A stretch of DNA of 64,000 nt from contig NZ_JAUFPR010000002.1 of NCBI RefSeq assembly GCF_030409325.1, positions 1,488,001 through 1,552,000 on the forward strand. The letters are read 5' to 3'. Under the pieces are notes generated by a model that ran no database searches, was not told where the DNA came from, and saw nothing but the letters and a program-made list of their open reading frames with translations. Position numbers and translations under genes: made by a program. Origin of the DNA: Mucilaginibacter aquaedulcis. Its GTDB lineage: Bacteria; Bacteroidota; Bacteroidia; Sphingobacteriales; Sphingobacteriaceae. This document shows, one piece after another, positions 55,953-64,000 of this stretch; the first letter of the stretch is position 1, and each line of letters starts with the position of its first letter.

Positions 55953-56558
55953 TTATAAAACACTTGCCTGAAAGGTATTGGCGATTGCGTGAAACGATTC
56001 CATGAGAACCATATTATTTAGTCCGCGCGAAAATTCATTTTGCTGAAAGTTCAGACAGATCAGTCCATGAACTACCGACCAATAAGTATAGAATTCAGCG
56101 TCTACCCGTTCCTCAGTCTTACCGTAACTCACAACGGCGCCTCTCATGGCTGTTATGAAAGCTTTGACGAAACACTTCAGTTCGGGGCAACATGGGGAAA
56201 GCCTGCATGATGAAGTACCTACGCCAAACATCAGGCGATAATATTTTTGCTGCGTAAAAGCAAAGTTCCAGTATGCCTGCCACATGTGATTTAATCGCAA
56301 AGCAGGAAGCAAACTAACGGTTCCTGCCCTGACTACCTCCCGGTACAAGAGCAGATAACCCTCCCGCGTAAATTCACTTAGCAATGTATTTTTGTTCTGA
56401 TAGTGTCTGTATACAGTAGAACCACTGTAACCACTTTCCACCGCAATTTTCGCAATGCTCAGGTTATCCCAACCATCCCTATCGACAAGCTTTATTATTG
56501 CATCATGAATGTCGGCTTTGATTTTATCCCCATTTACCTTTTTTGTCCATGCATTCAT
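55953..56558 (-). CDS. TetR/AcrR-family regulator (module 1)
   Basis: From ATG 56558 (the frame extends further only to a TTG) the 201-residue protein has the TetR helix-turn-helix (LSIAKIAVESGYSGSTVYRH, about 30-50) and a C-terminal ligand domain with the YWSVVHGLICL segment typical of the WHG-domain (TetR_C_33) group. Such proteins usually repress efflux or detoxification genes and release on binding a hydrophobic ligand. It lies 74 bases upstream (in transcription) of the response regulator of module 1. Its partner in module 2 is the gene at 61925. Confidence 0.88.
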   Translation of the reverse strand: MNAWTKKVNGDKIKADIHDAIIKLVDRDGWDNLSIAKIAVESGYSGSTVYRHYQNKNTLLSEFTREGYLLLYREVVRAGTVSLLPALRLNHMWQAYWNFAFTQQKYYRLMFGVGTSSCRLSPCCPELKCFVKAFITAMRGAVVSYGKTEERVDAEFYTYWSVVHGLICLNFQQNEFSRGLNNMVLMESFHAIANTFQASVL

Positions 56559-56613
56559 ATTACCGTCCCTATATTTTTCACAAATCAATTAAAGCATTTG
56601 GAAAGATGCATGG

Positions 56614-56904
56614 TTAACGCCCGCAGGCAGATGCGAAAAGACATTCTTCCATCAATAACAATCCCCTGATACCAGAGTCGGATTCAATAGCATGTATATA
56701 TTTGTATCCGCCACAAAACTCATCGAAAACCTGGTTGATCAACAAGACCTCAAAACTGGAGATCGATTCTTCAGCAGCTGTCGTTGAAAAAATAAAAACT
56801 TTAGCGTCCTGGAGATAAAACTCCTCGGTAAACCCCATAGAATGCAGATTGATGATCATTTTGGTAAGTGAGGCATTTTGTCTCTTGTATTTGAACTGTC
56901 CCAT
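56614..56904 (-). CDS. Small protein heading module 1
   Basis: The 96-residue protein is cytosolic and mixed alpha/beta. The beginning SLTKMIINLHSMGFTEEFYL and the later SFEVLLINQVFDEFCGGYKY resemble a small Bacteroidota family annotated in databases as phosphoribosylpyrophosphate synthetase-like, though it has no PRPP-binding motif and that name is probably not informative. It precedes the TetR gene by 55 bases and is likely co-transcribed. Function unknown. Confidence 0.6.
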   Translation of the reverse strand: MGQFKYKRQNASLTKMIINLHSMGFTEEFYLQDAKVFIFSTTAAEESISSFEVLLINQVFDEFCGGYKYIHAIESDSGIRGLLLMEECLFASACGR

Positions 56905-57337
56905 AGGATTTTCGTTATTAGCTGTAAAACCCAGTATTCACTTGTAGTGGCACTTCTTTCCAATTACTTTAAGTCGTCGCTACTTCATCAATAGGACAGT
57001 TGCAATTACCAAACCAATACATAAACAGTTAAAAATAAGATACTTAATAAAATTTCTTATTCTTTTTCCCTATGATATTTCGCCAATCAACAATTATTCA
57101 GCGAATTATCATAGCCTTAGAAGATGTTACGGAAAATCATCAGAGGTATTGTTTTCCCTGACTTTTAAAGAGCCTTTGTATTTTTGATTTAGCCGTAATT
57201 AAATAAACCTGAGAAAGTTCAAAATTACTTTAATTTGATTCCGCGACGGTGGACGAGATAATTTCCTGCCGGTAATAAACGGATACAGGATGACCATTTA
57301 ATTAAATAATATATTATTGACAACCCGAACGATGATG
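56905..57337. other. Intergenic region between the two regulatory modules
   Basis: About 430 AT-rich bases lie between the small gene of module 1 and the end of the module 2 kinase. The promoter of module 1 is expected here. CAGTTGCAATTACC near 56998-57011 is a weak copy of the AACYRGTTGCA half-site. No terminator with a good stem was found and no gene was seen. Confidence 0.4.
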
Positions 57338-59650
57338 TTATATGGAGAACTGCTCGTTGCCATGCATCGTTTCTATTTTGAAAACTATGATCAAGGTTGT
57401 CCCTCTCGAATTCGTAATTTCAATTGATCCGTCCAGGTCTTCAGCCAATCCCCGCATCAGTGTTATACCAAAAGAGTTTGGTGATTGGGTCAGCCAGGAG
57501 TCGGGAATTCCAAATCCGTTATCCGACACTATCAATTTAACTCCCTCCTCGTTTTCAGTGATCAGCCTGATCCTGATCACCTTTTCAATCTGGTTCGGAA
57601 AGGCATGCTTGATAGCATTAGTAATTGTCTCATTTAATATCAACCCGAGCGGCACGGCCTGTGAGACATCCAGATAAATCGGTTCGATATCGCGGTCAAA
57701 GTAAATATGATTCTGGGTTTGATAACTGTCCTTTAGGTAGTCCACAAGATCATTGATATAATCCGGCATGTAAATCGTTGAATGATTATCTGTTTTGTAC
57801 AGTTTTTGGTGAATTAGCGACATAGCCTGAACGCGGTGTTGGCTTTCCATCACAGCCGCCAGTGCTGCTTCATCCCGCAGGTAAACAGATTGAGATGATA
57901 GCAGACTCATTACCACCTGCAGATTGTTCTTCACCCGGTGATGAACTTCCCGTATTAATAATTCGTTATCGTGAAGTAACTTTTCAAGCCGAATATTTTT
58001 GGATGTAATTTCCTTTTGCTTAGTTTCAAGTAATAAGTTACTTCTCTGCTTAGCACGAAAACGCCCATATCCCACACCTATTATGATCAATGACATGATC
58101 ATGCCGGCCAAATAGAATTTCCTAGTTTGATCCGCTTGCTCAAGGGCACGTTGGCGCAATTTATCAGTAGCCTTTAATAGCTTTAAGTCCTTTTCTTTTT
58201 TTGTCGTTTCATACTTGATCTCTAATTCAGCAATTTGCTTACTTTTTTTCTCGTTATATGCAGAATCATTCAACGCTTTATACAATTTATAATGTTCGAT
58301 TGCCTTGCGCATCTGACCCGCTGCCGAATCGATTTTATATTCTGAAAGTTGAATTTCACTTAACATCACTACAGGAACTTTACCCGGAGACATCTTTTCC
58401 AGTTGTTTTAAAAATGGAATAGCTTTATCGTATTGTTTAATTTCTATGAAAAAATCACTAATGAGTTTATAGGGAAGGATTTTGTTTTCATCGTAAAAGC
58501 CATATAAAACATTTTTCTGTTCAAGTTTAATCATCTCCATATAATTTAACTCGGCTTTTTTGTAGTCTTTAAGTGCACCATAACATAAACCCAAACCCAT
58601 ATTTTTTAGAAACATAATGTCCGGATTGTCAGATGGTAAGGCCCTGATTGTTTTTTCCATTGCCAGCAATGCGTCATATGGTTTTTTTTCAGCCAATAAC
58701 AATTGTACAATTTCTGTCGCCATTCCATACACCCTGATCTTATCCACATCGGTAATAGGATGCTTGTGAAGCAAGATTTGGGTAACTTTATTATAGTAAT
58801 ACAAGCTTTGATCGCGCCGGCCCAAATCTCTGTAAGTTCGTGCAGTTTCATAAAGGAATAGTGCGCGAAAGGCAGTGTCTGCAGTTGCTTCCATAACCGC
58901 GATAGTTTCAAGATTGTAAAACAATTCCTTATCTAAATTGCCTTTGAGTCGATTAACTGCGGATAATAAAAAATAAGTATGATGTAATTTTTTATAATGA
59001 ACTGCTTTGTATTTTGCGATAACTTCTAATAATTCATTCTCGGCTAAATCAAGCTTTCCCTCGTTTAAATGTAGATCTGCGGTCGCTTTCAAGACATTCG
59101 CTTCGTTTAGTGTGTCATTTATGGCTTTGTAGATACCTATTGCTTGGCGAAAACATTTTTCTTTTTCATCCAGATATGGTCCCATGTATGGAATACATTG
59201 CTGCAATCTTAACCAAACTTTAGCCTCATTTTTTTTATCTCCGTTTAGTTTGTAATAATTGATCACCTGCATAAAACAGGATTTTCCACGAACCAAATCA
59301 AGCCCTTCCAAATAGCAGTTACCTTCCGATTTGAGTGTTTCAAAGCGCCATTTTTCCGATCGGATAGTTTCACTTAGACGTTTGGCTTGTTTAAAATAAA
59401 CAAATGCGCTGTCCAAATCTGATTTTAGGTTACCCGGCTTGGATACGAAATGGTCGCCCAATTGAAGTAACAATAAAATCTTATTAGTATCAGGTTTGGA
59501 TTTTTCAACCAATGTTAAGAGTTCTCTGGGGGTTTTGGTTGAGGAGTACTGCGCATTGGAACTTACAGCAGCTAAACAAAATAGCATGACGAAGAGGGTC
59601 CACACCGTGCATGGGCTGATAGGTAAAATTGCCTGCATTTTCGACTCCAT
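57338..59650 (-). CDS. TPR sensor histidine kinase, HisKA_2 type (module 2)
   Basis: The 770-residue paralogue of the kinase at 51415 has a signal peptide (about 8-34), TPR-like periplasmic repeats to about residue 500, one membrane helix (about 515-535, FYLAGMIMSLIIIGVGYG), a coiled segment, a HisKA_2 region with REVHHRVKNNLQVVMSLLSS and a HATPase domain with NETITNAIKHAF and DNGFGIP. It is 83 bases downstream of the module 2 response regulator, its likely partner. Sequence identity with module 1 is high in the kinase core and low in the TPR sensor, suggesting different signals after duplication. Confidence 0.9.
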   Translation of the reverse strand: MESKMQAILPISPCTVWTLFVMLFCLAAVSSNAQYSSTKTPRELLTLVEKSKPDTNKILLLLQLGDHFVSKPGNLKSDLDSAFVYFKQAKRLSETIRSEKWRFETLKSEGNCYLEGLDLVRGKSCFMQVINYYKLNGDKKNEAKVWLRLQQCIPYMGPYLDEKEKCFRQAIGIYKAINDTLNEANVLKATADLHLNEGKLDLAENELLEVIAKYKAVHYKKLHHTYFLLSAVNRLKGNLDKELFYNLETIAVMEATADTAFRALFLYETARTYRDLGRRDQSLYYYNKVTQILLHKHPITDVDKIRVYGMATEIVQLLLAEKKPYDALLAMEKTIRALPSDNPDIMFLKNMGLGLCYGALKDYKKAELNYMEMIKLEQKNVLYGFYDENKILPYKLISDFFIEIKQYDKAIPFLKQLEKMSPGKVPVVMLSEIQLSEYKIDSAAGQMRKAIEHYKLYKALNDSAYNEKKSKQIAELEIKYETTKKEKDLKLLKATDKLRQRALEQADQTRKFYLAGMIMSLIIIGVGYGRFRAKQRSNLLLETKQKEITSKNIRLEKLLHDNELLIREVHHRVKNNLQVVMSLLSSQSVYLRDEAALAAVMESQHRVQAMSLIHQKLYKTDNHSTIYMPDYINDLVDYLKDSYQTQNHIYFDRDIEPIYLDVSQAVPLGLILNETITNAIKHAFPNQIEKVIRIRLITENEEGVKLIVSDNGFGIPDSWLTQSPNSFGITLMRGLAEDLDGSIEITNSRGTTLIIVFKIETMHGNEQFSI

Positions 59651-59733
59651 ATACTGATCATTTATTTTTAATTCAGAAATCGATTACTTCTATGCTCCTA
59701 TTTAACCACCGGAGTACAACATTAGGAATGCAA

Positions 59734-61671
59734 TCATTTGATAGTGTGCTGCCATGCAATACCGAGCTTATTCATTTTTAGCCTCAAACTTGAAGGCGGT
59801 AACTGAAGTATCTCAGCAGCCCCGCCTTTACCCGAAATACGGCCATTGCATTCTTGTATCACCATTAAAATATGCGCTTTTTCAACTTCTTCGATCGTTT
59901 GCGGCCTGGACCGTTTCTGTTCTTTAACAGTGACAGCAACACCGGAGCGTTCAGGAAGCATCAGCGACGTGATGAGCGGACCTTTGGTTGTCAGAATATG
60001 CCGCTCCAGTGTGTGCTGTAGTTCTCTGATATTGCCTGGCCAGGAGTATTCAAGCATCCCACTGATGACGTCAGGCGCTACACTTTTTTGCTCTTCTCCA
60101 TTCATCCGGGCATGCCGGTTTAGAAAATAATCAACGAGCAGCGGGATATCTTCCGTGCGCTCACGAAGCGGGGGCAACTCAATCGGAAAAACGTTGATTC
60201 TGTAGTAAAGGTCCATACGAAAATTCCCGCTGCCCACTTCTTTATAGAGATCCCGGTTTGTCGCAGCGATGATCCGAACATCCACCTTGATAGTCCCCCT
60301 TCCCCCAACCCGCTCAATTTCCTTTTCCTGCAAGACCCGAAGCAATTTGGTTTGAACATCTAAGGGAATTTCGCCGATTTCATCAAGAAAAATGGTTCCG
60401 CCCTGAGCCTGCTCAAATTTTCCGATCCGCCGCTCGCGGGCGTCGGTATACGCGCCGCGTTCATGACCGAATAATTCTGATTCAACCAGCCCTGCCGCCA
60501 TAGCCGCGCAATTAATTTTGATCAGCGGTTTTGTTTTTCTGGGTGAGCATTGATGTATGGCCTCTACCAACCCCTCTTTTCCTACGCCGGTTTCCCCGAA
60601 AATAAGAACTGAAGTATCGTAAGGTGCCACTTGAGTAACCTGGTCCAGAACAAAACGCAATTTGGAGCTTTTGCCAATGATCCCGGTAAAGTCAGGTTTA
60701 GCCGGATATCCTCGCTGAGCTTTGTTTAGTTCCCCTGTGCTGGTTTCCCGCTGGTTCTTGCTTATATTTTGGATAATGGAAACCAGCAAAGGGGTAAGCG
60801 GGGCGATCAGCTCTAAGTGATCGTCTGAAAAACACGTTTGCTGTTTACTTAAAAACGAAATAGCTCCTTTGATACCCTGCAACGGTATAATAGGCACCAT
60901 CATCCCCGACTTCACGCCGAAGGACTCGCTAAAATTCTCGTTTATCTTATTTGTACTGCAAGCTCTTATAAAATCTTCTCCATTCTGATACCTGATCGAG
61001 CTGTCATCAATATACATTTGCCGGATTGCTGAAAGATCCGATATGGATATAGCGAAATGTTCAAAAAACTCGGTTGTATCCAATGTACTGTATTCTTCAT
61101 AATTTGTTCGTTGAAAACCATAGACGGAATCCGTTCTGTCACTTTCCATATCGGTTTCTATCAGGATATAATCAAATTGAATAAACGGCTGGAACGCTTT
61201 TGCCAGCAACAGCAATTGTTGGTGTTTATTAATTTTAGTCGCCAGGATATTATTCAGCATATCGGTTAGCCATCGCTCCTGTCTTAGGCGAAGTTCGTGC
61301 ATATGCCGGTGACGAAAAACAGCAATTTCGAGCGCAACCAGAATATCCCGCTCGCGAAATGGCTTAACCAGGAAGCCGTATGGCTGTGTAGCTTTCGCCG
61401 CTTCCAGCGTGGAAGCGTTGGAATTAGCCGATAGGAATATAAATGCAATTCCTGACCTGGAAAGCCATCGGGCCAGGTCAATTCCGGTGAGCTTTCCTTT
61501 TAAAAAAATATCTATCAGCACAATATCCGGATGTTCTTGTCTGACCAGTTGTACAGCATGATCAAAAGAACGGGCTACCCCGCAAACCACGTGTCCCGAT
61601 TTCTCCAATATAATCCGAAGATTATTTGCTTCGAGAAACACGTCTTCCACGATCAGTATTTTTTCGCTCAT
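59734..61671 (-). CDS. NtrC-like response regulator, REC-GAF-AAA+-Fis, with variant GAYTDA loop (module 2)
   Basis: From ATG 61671 (the frame reaches a TTG at 61680) the 645-residue protein mirrors its module 1 paralogue. It has a receiver domain with DIVLIDIFLKGKLTGIDL, a GAF-like region, an AAA+ domain with GETGVGKE, Walker B GGTIFLDEIGE and a C-terminal Fis-type HTH ([20 protein letters not shown]). The sigma-54 contact loop reads GAYTDA instead of GAFTGA. F to Y is tolerated in known activators, and D at the fifth position occurs in a natural subgroup, so activity on sigma-54 is possible but less certain. It is regulated most likely by the kinase at 57338. Confidence 0.92.
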   Translation of the reverse strand: MSEKILIVEDVFLEANNLRIILEKSGHVVCGVARSFDHAVQLVRQEHPDIVLIDIFLKGKLTGIDLARWLSRSGIAFIFLSANSNASTLEAAKATQPYGFLVKPFRERDILVALEIAVFRHRHMHELRLRQERWLTDMLNNILATKINKHQQLLLLAKAFQPFIQFDYILIETDMESDRTDSVYGFQRTNYEEYSTLDTTEFFEHFAISISDLSAIRQMYIDDSSIRYQNGEDFIRACSTNKINENFSESFGVKSGMMVPIIPLQGIKGAISFLSKQQTCFSDDHLELIAPLTPLLVSIIQNISKNQRETSTGELNKAQRGYPAKPDFTGIIGKSSKLRFVLDQVTQVAPYDTSVLIFGETGVGKEGLVEAIHQCSPRKTKPLIKINCAAMAAGLVESELFGHERGAYTDARERRIGKFEQAQGGTIFLDEIGEIPLDVQTKLLRVLQEKEIERVGGRGTIKVDVRIIAATNRDLYKEVGSGNFRMDLYYRINVFPIELPPLRERTEDIPLLVDYFLNRHARMNGEEQKSVAPDVISGMLEYSWPGNIRELQHTLERHILTTKGPLITSLMLPERSGVAVTVKEQKRSRPQTIEEVEKAHILMVIQECNGRISGKGGAAEILQLPPSSLRLKMNKLGIAWQHTIK

Positions 61672-61924
61672 TTGATGCAAGAAGTATCTATAAATATAAC
61701 ATTTTTACTTCACTAATTGATGTGCGGATTGCGCTGAAATACAGTTCAACATTCACGCTATAAATTCGATGAATAATTGAACAAATAAACAACCATACAT
61801 TAATTAACTGATAATAAGAATATTAAAACAAATTCATTTACAATAATTCACTTTATATCGTCAATAAACATATGCGGTATTAAATATCGTTTTTTTTCCC
61901 GACCAAAAGCAGGAACGATGGAAT

Positions 61925-62521
61925 TTAATCAGTATCGGAGATCGACAATCTTACCCATTCGGCAACCCACTCGCTCAGGGAAGTTTCCATAATAGGGCTA
62001 CAGCGCTGTCGTATCATTGATGCGCCATGAGCCATGGCCCACATCAGGTAATACTTTCTCCTGATAATTTCTGAATTATTGTTCCAACCCTTGGGCACAT
62101 TGCCAATAACTTCACAGATAGTCAACGTGATCATATCCGCTTCAGTGCACTTTTCCGATTCCGGTGATTCAACCATCCCATGACCGAACATAATCTGGTA
62201 AAGCATCCTTTCCTCCTGTGCAAATACGATATAGGCTGACCACATCCTTTCAAGTTGGTCGATCGCTACGGTACTCGTATCTCTCGCCCTTTCGATTGAT
62301 TGATTTAACCTGAGAAACCCCCACCTGGCTAAACCCAGCCTGATCGCTTCTTTGCTACTGAAATATCCATAAATGGCCGGAGGTGTGCAATTAATCATAA
62401 CTGCTATTTTACGCATACTCAGCGCATTCCATCCTGCTTCACGAACGATTTGCATAGCGGCACGCAGGATCTTAAGCTTAATATCACTTTCCATGGATAA
62501 CTGATGCTGTTGTGTTTTCAT
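61925..62521 (-). CDS. TetR/AcrR-family regulator (module 2)
   Basis: The 198-residue protein has the TetR helix-turn-helix (LSMRKIAVMINCTPPAIYGY, about 36-55) and a C-terminal domain with YLMWAMAHGASMI, like the VVHG segment of the module 1 paralogue. The recognition helix differs from that of module 1, so the operator should differ too. It lies 253 bases upstream of the response regulator and 49 bases downstream of a small gene whose promoter carries a TTGCATTTTGCAA palindrome. Being next to an efflux outer-membrane factor, it may control the pump operon (inference). Confidence 0.9.
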   Translation of the reverse strand: MKTQQHQLSMESDIKLKILRAAMQIVREAGWNALSMRKIAVMINCTPPAIYGYFSSKEAIRLGLARWGFLRLNQSIERARDTSTVAIDQLERMWSAYIVFAQEERMLYQIMFGHGMVESPESEKCTEADMITLTICEVIGNVPKGWNNNSEIIRRKYYLMWAMAHGASMIRQRCSPIMETSLSEWVAEWVRLSISDTD

Positions 62522-62570
62522 GAAGTGGTTTGCTATATAGTCATGATAAAAGATTTATCACATTCGATTT

Positions 62571-62879
62571 TCAGGCACTCATATCCATATGAGCAGCCTC
62601 GGACAGCCATTGCTGCCCATAATCATCCGATACAGTATGGTCGTGACCGGGATCTCTTAAAAATCCTTTCACGTTCACAGCAAATCGTTCAAAAGCTTTT
62701 TTTTCCAGCCCTGCCTTACCAGGGCTGGAAGAGTTTATATTTCTTCCGGTAATTGTCTCTACGATGCTATCAGGCACCTGCAAAGCGCAGTTGGTAATAC
62801 AATTTATATATCGGATCAGTATACTTCCACTTAAAACGGGCTGATCAACAGCTTGAACTTCCTTATTCATTTGCAACAT
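62571..62879 (-). CDS. Small protein heading module 2
   Basis: The 102-residue product is not recognised. It has no signal peptide; two Cys residues (about 28 and 32) lie in a middle helix region, and the C-terminus is polar. Starts at ATG 62879 or ATG 62870 are both possible. A good promoter (TTG, 20 nt, TACTTTTG) sits directly upstream, which supports it being a real gene. It resembles the module 1 small protein only in position, not in sequence. Confidence 0.5.
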   Translation of the reverse strand: MLQMNKEVQAVDQPVLSGSILIRYINCITNCALQVPDSIVETITGRNINSSSPGKAGLEKKAFERFAVNVKGFLRDPGHDHTVSDDYGQQWLSEAAHMDMSA

Positions 62880-62901
62880 TTTTTATTCTGTAATGATGAT
62901 T

Positions 62902-62932
62902 CAAAAGTAAAAATACAAATTGCATTTTGCAA
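62902..62932 (-). promoter_or_regulatory. Bacteroidota-type promoter with palindrome upstream of module 2
   Basis: On the minus strand TTG (62932-62930) and TACTTTTG (62909-62902) are 20 nt apart. The -33 box lies in the perfect palindrome TTGCATTTTGCAA (62920-62932), flanked by ACTGGTT. The same arrangement is found at 43333-43362 before the NmrA-like gene. A repressor site overlapping the promoter is likely. Confidence 0.6.
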
Positions 62933-63050
62933 CTGGTTTTAATAATTTGTTATGATAATGACAAATCATTTTCACACTTCTTTATCAGTATTTTTTTCAA
63001 AATATGGTCTCCGTTCGGTTTTGATTGTTGAATAACTGTTGTATTAAACC

Positions 63051-63093
63051 AAAAAGCTCACAATATTCAATAGCTTGAAATCATGAGCTTTTT
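63051..63093 (-). terminator. Probable terminator of the efflux operon
   Basis: AAAAAGCTCA (63051-63060) and TGAGCTTTTT (63084-63093) form 10-bp arms around a 23-nt loop, 51 bases after the outer-membrane factor stop, with T-rich sequence after the stem on the minus strand. The loop is long, so it is only probable. Confidence 0.5.
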
Positions 63094-63143
63094 AGATAAA
63101 ACAAATACTTTTAAGATCTTTTCTTCCCTTGTGAATTATGGTA

Positions 63144-64000
63144 TTAATTCCATCCCCCGCCCAATGATCTGTAAAGATCGACTGTAGCATCCAATCTCGC
63201 TTTCTTGATGGAAGCAAGCTCCAGTTCGCTTTGCAGAACATTGCCTTGCGCGGTGATAACTTCTAAATAAGTTGCCAGTCCGTTTTTGAAAAGCTGCTGG
63301 GAATTATGAGTAGCCTGCTGAAGCGTAGCTGTCCGCTCTGTGGCTAAGGCCTGCTGTTGTTTTAATTTATCCAGTTTAACCAGCGCATCAGATACTTCCT
63401 GGTAAGCTACCAATACCGATTGACGAAATTGAAGCACGCTGGCTTCCCGGTTCACTTTTGCCACCTGGTATAAGGTACTCAATCTTTTCTTGTCAAATAA
63501 TGGCTGCGCAATTCCACCTGTTACTACGCCAAACAAGGAAGCCGGTATATTGAACCAGTTACTTGCTTTAATGGCATCCAGCCCTCCCTGCGCACCGATC
63601 GTTAGAGATGGATACATATTTGCTTTGGAATATCCTACGTTCGCATTTGCCCTGGAAAGCTCCAATTCTGCACGCTTTACATCAGGACGGCGGCTTAATA
63701 GTTCCGAAGGCATTCCGGTGCTGAGTTTTTCCGTCAACGACAGCGATTCCAGGCTGATGTCGCGCCCAACGGGACTGGGCAGTCTGCCACTTAATACACT
63801 GATCGCATTCTCCTGAACCGCGATCTGCTGCTCAAACTGGGGAACCAGCCCTTCAGCCGTAAGTTTTTGCGCCTCGGCTTGCTGAACGGCCAGCGTGGTA
63901 ACCTGGCCGGCGCTATATTGTAATTTGATAATAGTTAGTGTGCTATCATTCAGTTTCACATTTCTCCTGGCTATGCCCAGCTGAGAATCCAGCATGAGCA
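63144..64000 (-). CDS. RND efflux outer-membrane factor, TolC/NodT-type (5' end outside window)
   Basis: The 3' part of an outer-membrane factor of the NodT lipoprotein-type family, reading to the window edge. It shows the OEP repeats: QLGIARRNVKLNDSTLTIIK, VLSGRLPSPVG, the hallmark ELLSRRPDVKRAELELSRAN, NVGYSKANMYPSLTIGAQGG and a late ATYLEVITAQGNVLQSELEL before the stop at 63144. Two coiled-coil hairpins form the periplasmic tunnel. The partner adaptor and RND pump genes are presumably upstream, beyond position 64000. The module 2 regulators directly downstream are the likely controllers. The ATG at 63995 is internal, not the start. Confidence 0.92.
   Translation of the reverse strand, partial: LMLDSQLGIARRNVKLNDSTLTIIKLQYSAGQVTTLAVQQAEAQKLTAEGLVPQFEQQIAVQENAISVLSGRLPSPVGRDISLESLSLTEKLSTGMPSELLSRRPDVKRAELELSRANANVGYSKANMYPSLTIGAQGGLDAIKASNWFNIPASLFGVVTGGIAQPLFDKKRLSTLYQVAKVNREASVLQFRQSVLVAYQEVSDALVKLDKLKQQQALATERTATLQQATHNSQQLFKNGLATYLEVITAQGNVLQSELELASIKKARLDATVDLYRSLGGGWN

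Noticed and set aside
56948..56965. TGGCAC-containing sequence as a sigma-54 promoter
   Set aside because: The -12 part lacks GC at the right distance and it points away from the minus-strand genes.
1..64000. tRNA, rRNA or CRISPR features
   Set aside because: No cloverleaf-like segment with a GTTCGA-type arm, no rRNA sequence and no regularly spaced repeats were seen by eye.

Overview
The window looks like chromosomal DNA of a Bacteroidota, most likely a Sphingobacteriaceae member close to Mucilaginibacter or Pedobacter. The signs are two complete ECF sigma / FecR anti-sigma / SusC / SusD loci, TlpA-like lipoproteins with a DUF4369 front half, HisKA_2 histidine kinases fused to TPRs, GldA/GldFG-type ABC genes, weak Shine-Dalgarno sequences and promoters of the Bacteroidota type (TTG, about 19-20 nt, TAnnTTTG). 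No rRNA, tRNA or CRISPR array was seen.

Layout. 1-2.0 kb: the 5' part of one continuous minus-strand frame that joins a membrane-bound AraC-type regulator to an FtsX/MacB-type ABC permease. 2.0-8.7 kb: an accessory, partly decayed stretch with a long IS630-like transposase, an orphan membrane protein, a DUF4468 lipoprotein-like gene, an AbiE type IV toxin-antitoxin pair whose toxin carries a 1-nt frameshift, and fragments of a D-2-hydroxyacid dehydrogenase, a Fic-like protein and a tyrosine recombinase. 8.7-19.7 kb (+): ECF sigma (frameshifted near its 3' end), FecR, SusC, SusD, a lipoprotein of unknown function, a DUF5117-type zinc metalloprotease and a DUF4397 lipoprotein, closed by a strong terminator. 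This reads as a regulated outer-membrane uptake and proteolysis locus.

39.8-20.2 kb (-): a second sigma/FecR/SusC/SusD locus. It continues, mostly with gaps under 40 nt, into a lipoprotein resembling a zinc metallohydrolase that lacks its HExxH motif, an ABC ATPase, a permease-GldG fusion, two tandem short MutS-like ATPases, a TlpA-like protein, an M16 peptidase and a second TlpA-like protein. The MutS pair, coupled by an ATGA overlap inside a nutrient-uptake/ABC operon, is the most unusual arrangement in the window.

40.2-51.2 kb: small stress and detoxification genes. They are an AhpD-like protein, a DUF302-like protein, an HxlR regulator, a duplicated set of NmrA-like, dimeric-barrel and SnoaL-like genes, OsmC, a Crp-family regulator, an alpha/beta hydrolase, an SDR, a DinB-like protein and a membrane protein. 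A half-site motif AACYRGTTGCA recurs at the HxlR promoter, the NmrA promoter and the promoter at 62.9 kb.

51.4-64 kb (-): two tandem paralogous modules, each (in transcription order) small protein, TetR regulator, REC-GAF-AAA+-Fis response regulator and TPR histidine kinase. They lie directly downstream of the 3' part of an RND efflux outer-membrane factor that runs off the window edge, and may control that pump.
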